From Nitrospirales bacterium (GTDB lineage: Bacteria; Nitrospirota; Nitrospiria; Nitrospirales; UBA8639), in the NCBI GenBank assembly GCA_013817135.1, contig JACDDF010000035.1, forward strand, positions 1 to 10,491: DNA of 10,491 bases. The letters run 5' to 3'. Below, one piece after another: positions 5,817 to 10,491 of this stretch. The position numbers and the translations under genes were made by a program. Every line of letters begins with the position of its first letter. Within the stretch, counting starts at the first letter, position 1. The notes beneath the pieces are model-generated. The model saw only the letters and a program-made list of their open reading frames with translations, ran no database searches and was not told where the DNA came from.

Positions 5817-6923
5817 GTGCGTGATCCTTTTTGTATTACCAAAATTGAAGCGTGGCCAATTGCCTTGCCGCTTCGGGCTCCCTTTGTCGTGGCATCGGGA
5901 GCCATGACATTGGCTCACAATGTATTTGTGCGTGTGACGCTTCGAAACGGCGCTTACGGTATTGGGGAAATGGCACCGTTTCCTGAGATTTCAGGCGAAG
6001 ATCAGGCGGGGAGTCTTCGAGTCTTTCCTCTTGCCGCCAAGGTATGTCTTGGACAGTCCGTCACTCATTTCAGAAAAGTCGCAAAGCAGCTTCGTGAGGT
6101 CGCCTGGCAGACTCCTGCTGTGCGATGTGGCATTGAAACGGCCCTCCTTGATGCGTTGTGCCGGGGCATGGGTATTCCACTGTGGGGACTGTGGGGTGGA
6201 GCGGATGTGCGACGACGGGAAACCGATGTCACGTTGCCTATTGGACCACGCGACCAGGTTGTTGACACCGCCCGAGCATGGTATGCGAGAGGATTCAGGA
6301 TATTTAAAATGAAAATTGGATTGGAGGTGGATGAGGATATCCGGCGGATTGAGGCCGTGTGTGCGGCCTGTCCCCATTCGAAGTTTGTCCTTGATGCCAA
6401 TGAGGGATTTTCTTTGGAGCAGGCGAGTGAATGTATGAAGGCCATGGAGCGATTGCGCCTTCCTGTGATGGTATTCGAACAACCGGTTGCGCGGGAGGAT
6501 GTTGAAGGATTCGTGGCCTTGCGACGCAGTGGAACGATTCCTCTTGCCGCTGATGAATCAGTTCGATCCGTAGAGGATGCTCGACAATTGATTGAACGCC
6601 AGGCGGTGGATGTGTTGAATCTCAAAATTACGAAATGTGGGGTAGTGGAGTCCATGGATATTGCCGGGATGGCCCGCGCCTCAGGACTCAGGCTTATGAT
6701 TGGTGGCATGGTAGAAAGTCGTGTGGCGATGGGCTGTTCCTGGAGTTTGGTGTTGGGGTTGGGAGGGTTTGAATTTTTAGATCTTGATATGCCGCTGTTG
6801 TTGGCAGGTGATCCGGTTCAAGGTGGGTATGCCTATGAGGGCCCAGTCTTGCAGCTCTGGGGAGGCTCTGGCCTTGGCATGGAGCTGAGGGAAGAGGCCT
6901 CATCAGTGATCGTCGTTGAATAA
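5817..6923 (+). CDS. Enolase-superfamily dipeptide epimerase (L-Ala-D/L-Glu epimerase-like)
   Basis: This 368-residue enzyme of the muconate-lactonising subgroup probably inverts the alpha carbon of a dipeptide residue, for example in murein-derived L-Ala-D-Glu. An N-terminal capping domain (IEAWPIALPLRAPF, 10-23; GIGEMAPFPEISG, 48-60) precedes the TIM barrel. Active-site elements are the KxK pair FKMKIG (163-168; K164, K166), D193 in LDANEGF, E221 in FEQPV, D246-E247 in AADESV, and Lys in LNLKITKCG (268-275). LDLDMPLLL (321-329) is the usual C-terminal block of dipeptide epimerases. Where relatives mostly have KxGG, this protein has KCGV. The start is GTG 5817 with no good Shine-Dalgarno and no better in-frame start nearby, so the N-terminus is uncertain by a few residues. 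Exact dipeptide specificity is inference; a related acid-sugar or muconate-type substrate is less likely. Confidence 0.9.
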   Translation: MRDPFCITKIEAWPIALPLRAPFVVASGAMTLAHNVFVRVTLRNGAYGIGEMAPFPEISGEDQAGSLRVFPLAAKVCLGQSVTHFRKVAKQLREVAWQTPAVRCGIETALLDALCRGMGIPLWGLWGGADVRRRETDVTLPIGPRDQVVDTARAWYARGFRIFKMKIGLEVDEDIRRIEAVCAACPHSKFVLDANEGFSLEQASECMKAMERLRLPVMVFEQPVAREDVEGFVALRRSGTIPLAADESVRSVEDARQLIERQAVDVLNLKITKCGVVESMDIAGMARASGLRLMIGGMVESRVAMGCSWSLVLGLGGFEFLDLDMPLLLAGDPVQGGYAYEGPVLQLWGGSGLGMELREEASSVIVVE

Positions 6924-6929
6924 GTGGGA

Positions 6930-7174
6930 GTGTTGAAAAAGCATGCCCTGAGTCCGGCCGATGGGGTAGCCAGCGGCCTTCCCTGCCTCCGCCGGGCCCC
7001 CTTCGCCGAAGTAGCTACGAAGGCTGAAAGCGGCTTCGCGCAAGCAGGTCGCCCCTTGGCCGTGCCCACGTACTCCTTCGTACCTTCCGCCCACGTGATT
7101 GCAGGCTGTCCTCCGACAGGCCTCATAGCGGACCGGTTTTTCTCCGGTAAGGCTCAGGGCATGTTTTGGAACAC
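6930..7174. repeat. 245-bp element with imperfect terminal inverted repeats (MITE-like)
   Basis: The left end GTGTTGAAAAAGCATGCCC (from 6930) is mirrored by the right end, which reads GTGTTCCAAAACATGCCC on the minus strand from 7174. The innermost 11 bases, CATGCCCTGAG (6942-6952) and CTCAGGGCATG (7153-7163), match perfectly. The interior is more GC-rich than the neighbouring genes. It contains small dyads (ACCGG/CCGGT at about 7131-7147, CTGTC/GACAG near 7107-7121, GTAGCTAC near 7010-7017). Both strands have open frames, but the translations (many Arg, Gly, Cys) look like repeat artefacts. It begins 7 bp behind the epimerase stop. No clear target duplication is seen. A degenerate copy of its end, GTGTTGTTAAAAAAACCATG, lies at about 7193-7212. 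Confidence 0.6.
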
Positions 7175-7258
7175 CCATTCGCATGGGAAGGTGTTGTTAA
7201 AAAAACCATGGGTTGCATGTATTGAATGATGTGGGTTGCCAATTCGATTCTGCCTTGC

Positions 7259-7288
7259 TTGCAAGAATTCTCATTTACTGGGTAGGAT
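7259..7288 (+). promoter_or_regulatory. Possible sigma-70 promoter for the M16 peptidase pair
   Basis: TTGCAA (7259-7264) and TAGGAT (7283-7288) are each 4 of 6 to consensus with an 18-nt spacer. They stand about 50 bp before ATG 7337, between the repeat element and the peptidase genes. The match is modest. Confidence 0.35.
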
Positions 7289-7336
7289 CATTTAATGGCT
7301 GAATTGAAGATGTTAGCTTAACCAGGATGGTGATTA

Positions 7337-8896
7337 ATGGGAATCGGTAACCGAATGATGGGATGGAGCAAGACCTTCGGACTTGTGGGGCTGGTATGGT
7401 TCGTCAGCGGAGGGATAGTGTTTGGTCAGGATCTGGCCTCCTTTGAACAACGTGTGACCCAGCATACGTTAAAGAACGGGTGGACCTTCATTATTGTAGA
7501 ACGCCCAGTGGCCCCTGTCTTTGCCTTCATGACGCGAGTCAATGTGGGATCGGCTCAGGAAATCATGGGGCAAACGGGATTGGCTCATATGTTTGAACAT
7601 ATGGCGTTTAAAGGGACTCCTCACATTGGGACGACCGATTACAACGCAGAAAAGGTTGCGCTAGAGGCATTGGAAGAGGCTTACCAGGCCTATCAAACGG
7701 AGAAGTTTGCTTCCGATCCTGACCCGGAAACGGTGGATCGCCTGAATGCGGTTTTTAAGAAGCGACAACAAGAGGCTTCTGCGTATGTGGTCAAAAATGA
7801 GTTCGGCGAAATCATTGAACGAGAGGGTGGGGTGGCGTTAAACGCGTTCACCGGTGCTGATGTGACAGGATATTTTTATGCTCTTCCGGCCAATAAAGTC
7901 GAATTGTTCGCCTACCTGGAGTCTGAGCGGTTTCTGCACCCGGTCTTTCGGGAGTTTTATGAAGAACGGGACGTGGTCATGGAAGAGCGTCGAATGCGGA
8001 CAGAAAGCCAACCCTTCGGCCGGTTGCTCGAACAATTTGTTGCGACGGCCTATATGGCTCACCCCTATCATCATCCAGTGATTGGTTTCGCCAGCGACAT
8101 CCAATCCTACACGATGACCGATGCCAAGAAGTTTTATGAGACCCAGTATGTTCCTACGAATTTGGTGACGGCGATCGTCGGAGATGTGAAAGCGGAGGCG
8201 GTCATCCCGATCCTTGAAAAATATTTCAATCGTATCCCCTCTGCCCCCTCGCCCCCGCCGCTTCGAATGGTGGAGCCTCCGTCCATCGCAGAAAAAATTG
8301 TGAAGCTGCAGGATCCTTCCCAACCGTTATACGTCGAGGGTTACCATAAGCCACCCGTGACCCATACTGATCAACCGGTGTACGATGCGATCGACGACAT
8401 TTTAACGAATGGGCGGACGTCTCGATTGTATCGATCACTGATACGGGACAAACGCATCGCGGTGTCGGTAGGAGCCTATGGGGAATATCCGGGGGACAAG
8501 TACCCGCATGTGTGGATGGCCTATGCCGTTCCTGGCCGTGGCGTGACGAATGACACGGTGCAACAGGCATTACGAGAAGAATTTGACCGGCTGAAAACCC
8601 AGGATGTCTCCGATGAGGAACTGGCCCGGTTTCGTACCCGTGCGAAAGCGGGGTTGGTCCGGGCCTTGAATAATAACCTGGGTCTGGCAATGTACCTGAC
8701 TGATTACCAGATGTTGTTTGGAGATTGGCGCGAGTTATTCCGGTCCATTGATCGTTTGGATCAGGTGACCAAAGCCGATATTCGTCGGGTCGCCAACACG
8801 ATGTTTCAATCAACGAACCGGGTCGTGGGCATGATTGAGACCGTTTCTCCTGCCGGTGGTCCTCAATCAGGCACTTCCGGGGAGGGTCAATCATGA
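7337..8896 (+). CDS. M16 family zinc peptidase, catalytic (HxxEH) subunit, secreted
   Basis: This 519-residue inverzincin of the pitrilysin/processing-peptidase family is predicted to cut unfolded proteins or peptides in the periplasm. Residues 1-31 form a signal peptide (hydrophobic FGLVGLVWFVSGGIVFG). The zinc site is H84-M-F-E87-H88 in GLAHMFEHMAFKGT (81-94), with the third ligand in ERDVVMEERR (210-219), most likely E217. Between them, about residues 103-160, lies a charged helical insert that spreads the two parts of the site further than the usual 75 or so residues; LNAFTGADVTGYFY (168-181) then resumes the core. The C-terminal M16 domain has RLYRSLIRDKRIAVSV (363-378). It keeps an Arg but has Val where the substrate-binding Tyr normally follows, so this subunit appears to lack the Arg/Tyr pair. 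ATG 7337 has AGGA about 10 nt upstream. It overlaps the next gene by ATGA. Confidence 0.94.
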   Translation: MGIGNRMMGWSKTFGLVGLVWFVSGGIVFGQDLASFEQRVTQHTLKNGWTFIIVERPVAPVFAFMTRVNVGSAQEIMGQTGLAHMFEHMAFKGTPHIGTTDYNAEKVALEALEEAYQAYQTEKFASDPDPETVDRLNAVFKKRQQEASAYVVKNEFGEIIEREGGVALNAFTGADVTGYFYALPANKVELFAYLESERFLHPVFREFYEERDVVMEERRMRTESQPFGRLLEQFVATAYMAHPYHHPVIGFASDIQSYTMTDAKKFYETQYVPTNLVTAIVGDVKAEAVIPILEKYFNRIPSAPSPPPLRMVEPPSIAEKIVKLQDPSQPLYVEGYHKPPVTHTDQPVYDAIDDILTNGRTSRLYRSLIRDKRIAVSVGAYGEYPGDKYPHVWMAYAVPGRGVTNDTVQQALREEFDRLKTQDVSDEELARFRTRAKAGLVRALNNNLGLAMYLTDYQMLFGDWRELFRSIDRLDQVTKADIRRVANTMFQSTNRVVGMIETVSPAGGPQSGTSGEGQS

Positions 8897-10380
8897 ATCA
8901 CACCATATCTCACCAGCTTACGTTGTGTAGTGTCGGTCGATGGCCAATCCTGCGGGCAGGATTGGTCGCCCTCGTCATGTTCTTGGCACCCGTTTGGGTG
9001 CAAGCGCAAGTGACAAAAGTCGAAGAGTTGCATTTTCCACCCTTGCCGGAACTGGTCATCCCTGAACCTGAACGCGTGGTGCTGGATAATGGACTGGTGG
9101 TTTTGCTGATGGAAGACCATGAATTACCATTGGTGGGTGTGTCAGCCATGATCAAGACAGGTTCCCGATTGGACGCTCAGGAAACGATTGGGTTGGCTTC
9201 CTTAACGGGGACCGTGCTTCGTACGGGCGGGACGAAAAGTCTGAGCGGAGATGCCCTGGATGAGTTTTTGGAGGGGAAGGCCGCGGCGATTGAAACGCAC
9301 ATTGGGGACTCGTCAGGCACCGCGTCGATGGGCTCCCTGGCGGAAGATTTTCCTGAGGTGTTGAAGGTCTTTGGGGACGTGTTGCGTTTTCCGGTGTTTG
9401 ATCCTGAGAAATTAAAGATTGCGAAAAATCAGGTGATGGCCGGGATTTCTCGTCAGAACGATGATCCGGATGAGATTACGTCACGAGAATATAAGAAGTT
9501 AATTTATGGGAAAGAATCGCCCTATACCTGGGAGCCGACTTACGCCTCCGTGGGGTCTATCACCCGAGAGGATGTGATCCGCTGGCATGCGACGTACTTC
9601 CATCCCAATCGAATTATTTTAGGGGTGAGTGGCGATTTTGAGCGTGAAAAGACCCTCGCGCTCATTCAAGCAATTTTTGGTGACTGGCCCAAAGGCCCGG
9701 AGGTACAGGGTGCTCCCGTCTTCATTCAGTCAACGGTTCCGGCTGGTGTGTTTTATGTTGAAAAAAACGATATGACCCAGGCAAAAATTGCCATGGGGCA
9801 CTTGGGAATTCGTCGGGACGATCCGGATTATTATCCCTTGGTGATCGTCAATCAAATTCTTTCGGGGTCATTTGGTGCGCGATTATTTTATAACATTCGC
9901 TCCAAGCAAGGGCTGGCCTATGATGTGCACGGTGGCGTGGGATTGCAATGGGACTATCCTGGCATGGCCATGCTCTCGATGTCGACCAAAACAGAAACGA
10001 CGGGGAAGGGAATTGATGCATTAATCGCAGAAGCCCGGAACATGGTCGCTCAGCCTCCTACGGACGAAGAAGTGGCGAGCGCGAAAGCCAGCATTTTAAA
10101 TTCATTTGTTTTCTCTGTGGATTCTCCCACAAAAGTGCTTGGTAAATACCTGACATACGAATATTATGGGTATCCCTCGACCTTGCTGAGAGAGTTCCGC
10201 CAGGGAATAGAAAAGGTCACCACGGCTGAAATCCGAATGGCTGCACACAAACATTTGCGCCCGGAGGATTTTGCGATTCTTGTGGTGGGACCTCGTGCCG
10301 GTACCAAACCAGCTTTGGCTCGCTACGAGCAAATCCAGGAATTGGATATTCGCATTCCAGAGCCCTCTGCCGGGATGTAA
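8893..10380 (+). CDS. M16 family peptidase-like protein, non-catalytic partner subunit, secreted
   Basis: This 495-residue protein has the two-domain M16 fold without the zinc motif. Residues 1-38 form a signal peptide (ILRAGLVALVMFLAPVWVQA, 19-38). The N-terminal domain starts at VVLDNGLVVLLMEDHELPL (62-80). Where catalytic members have HxxEH, this one reads GLASLTGTVLRTGGT (100-114), so no metal site remains. The C-terminal domain carries FYNIRSKQGLAYDV (332-345). R336 and Y343 have the same 7-residue spacing as the Arg/Tyr substrate pair of M16 enzymes (R824/Y831 in human insulin-degrading enzyme). It thus supplies what the upstream subunit lacks. Its ATG (8893) overlaps the previous stop as ATGA behind a purine-rich GGGGAGGG, which implies translational coupling and near-equal amounts. 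Split-site heterodimers of this kind are known in the M16 family; that this pair forms one is inference. Confidence 0.93.
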   Translation: MNHTISHQLTLCSVGRWPILRAGLVALVMFLAPVWVQAQVTKVEELHFPPLPELVIPEPERVVLDNGLVVLLMEDHELPLVGVSAMIKTGSRLDAQETIGLASLTGTVLRTGGTKSLSGDALDEFLEGKAAAIETHIGDSSGTASMGSLAEDFPEVLKVFGDVLRFPVFDPEKLKIAKNQVMAGISRQNDDPDEITSREYKKLIYGKESPYTWEPTYASVGSITREDVIRWHATYFHPNRIILGVSGDFEREKTLALIQAIFGDWPKGPEVQGAPVFIQSTVPAGVFYVEKNDMTQAKIAMGHLGIRRDDPDYYPLVIVNQILSGSFGARLFYNIRSKQGLAYDVHGGVGLQWDYPGMAMLSMSTKTETTGKGIDALIAEARNMVAQPPTDEEVASAKASILNSFVFSVDSPTKVLGKYLTYEYYGYPSTLLREFRQGIEKVTTAEIRMAAHKHLRPEDFAILVVGPRAGTKPALARYEQIQELDIRIPEPSAGM

Positions 10381-10453
10381 TGTTGCCTGAATGTGGACAA
10401 GATGTTGAGGGCGGCCTCTTGGTGTTTTTTACGGAATTCTGAGGGGTTGTGAG

Positions 10454-10491
10454 ATGCCAATATTGGGATGGGTTATTAGAGGTTGCACGGC
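10454..10491 (+). CDS. Possible start of another gene, cut by window edge
   Basis: ATG 10454 is preceded by GAGGGG at 7-nt spacing and opens a frame reading MPILGWVIRGCT to the window end. Only 12 codons are visible, too few to recognise. It is 73 bp behind the M16 pair on the same strand; no terminator is evident between them. Confidence 0.3.
   Translation, partial: MPILGWVIRGCT

Noticed and set aside
6065..6709. 214-codon open frame on the minus strand inside the epimerase gene
   Set aside because: It is rich in Ser, Arg and Pro and lies exactly antisense to well-conserved enolase-superfamily motifs, so it is a shadow frame.
6924..7229. Open frames of about 93-101 codons on both strands between the epimerase and the peptidases
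   Set aside because: They coincide with the inverted-repeat element, lack ribosome binding sites, and have compositions typical of GC-rich repeat DNA.
8226..8894. 222-codon minus-strand frame inside the first M16 gene
   Set aside because: The composition is biased and has no recognisable domain, while the sense strand is clearly an M16 peptidase.

Overview
The window reads like chromosomal DNA of a Gram-negative bacterium with moderate-to-high GC. Secreted M16 peptidases, a lipoprotein-type SmbP homologue and dispersed palindromic elements would all fit a Nitrospira-like organism (Nitrospirota). That assignment is inference from gene style and has not been tested by a search.

Layout. 1-1238 (minus strand): the N-terminal part of glgC (ADP-glucose pyrophosphorylase), cut by the window edge, preceded by a thioredoxin-type glutathione peroxidase. 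1239-1573: a divergent intergenic region with a good sigma-70 promoter and a long leader. 1574-2936: a DEAD-box RNA helicase and its terminator. 2937-3511: no intact gene, but a decayed MacB-type ABC-transporter permease fragment carrying a frameshift and a nonsense codon. 3512-3973: a His-rich SmbP-like lipoprotein gene broken by a single-base frameshift, then a strong terminator shared with the convergent gene. 3995-4528 (minus): a secreted SlyD-like FKBP prolyl isomerase. 4529-5100: a non-coding gap containing a 163-bp element that folds as one long imperfect hairpin. 5101-6923: a compact sulfite-oxidase-like molybdoenzyme, then an enolase-superfamily dipeptide epimerase. 6930-7174: a second inverted-repeat element inserted right behind the epimerase. 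7337-10380: two M16 peptidase subunits overlapping by ATGA. The last bases may hold the start of another gene.

Functional reading. The M16 pair looks like a split-active-site heterodimer: the first subunit has the HxxEH zinc site, while the second lacks it but carries the Arg/Tyr substrate pair. Both have signal peptides, so proteolysis would occur in the periplasm. The dipeptide epimerase just upstream could act on peptides taken up from murein or protein turnover, but the inserted element and a separate promoter argue against one operon. The SmbP-like protein, the FKBP and the peroxidase fit a loose theme of envelope and stress maintenance. The most notable items are the two broken genes (SmbP and MacB-like), the two palindromic elements and the complementary M16 pair. 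I found no CRISPR array, tRNA, rRNA or complete insertion sequence, and nothing I can defend as a wholly new system.
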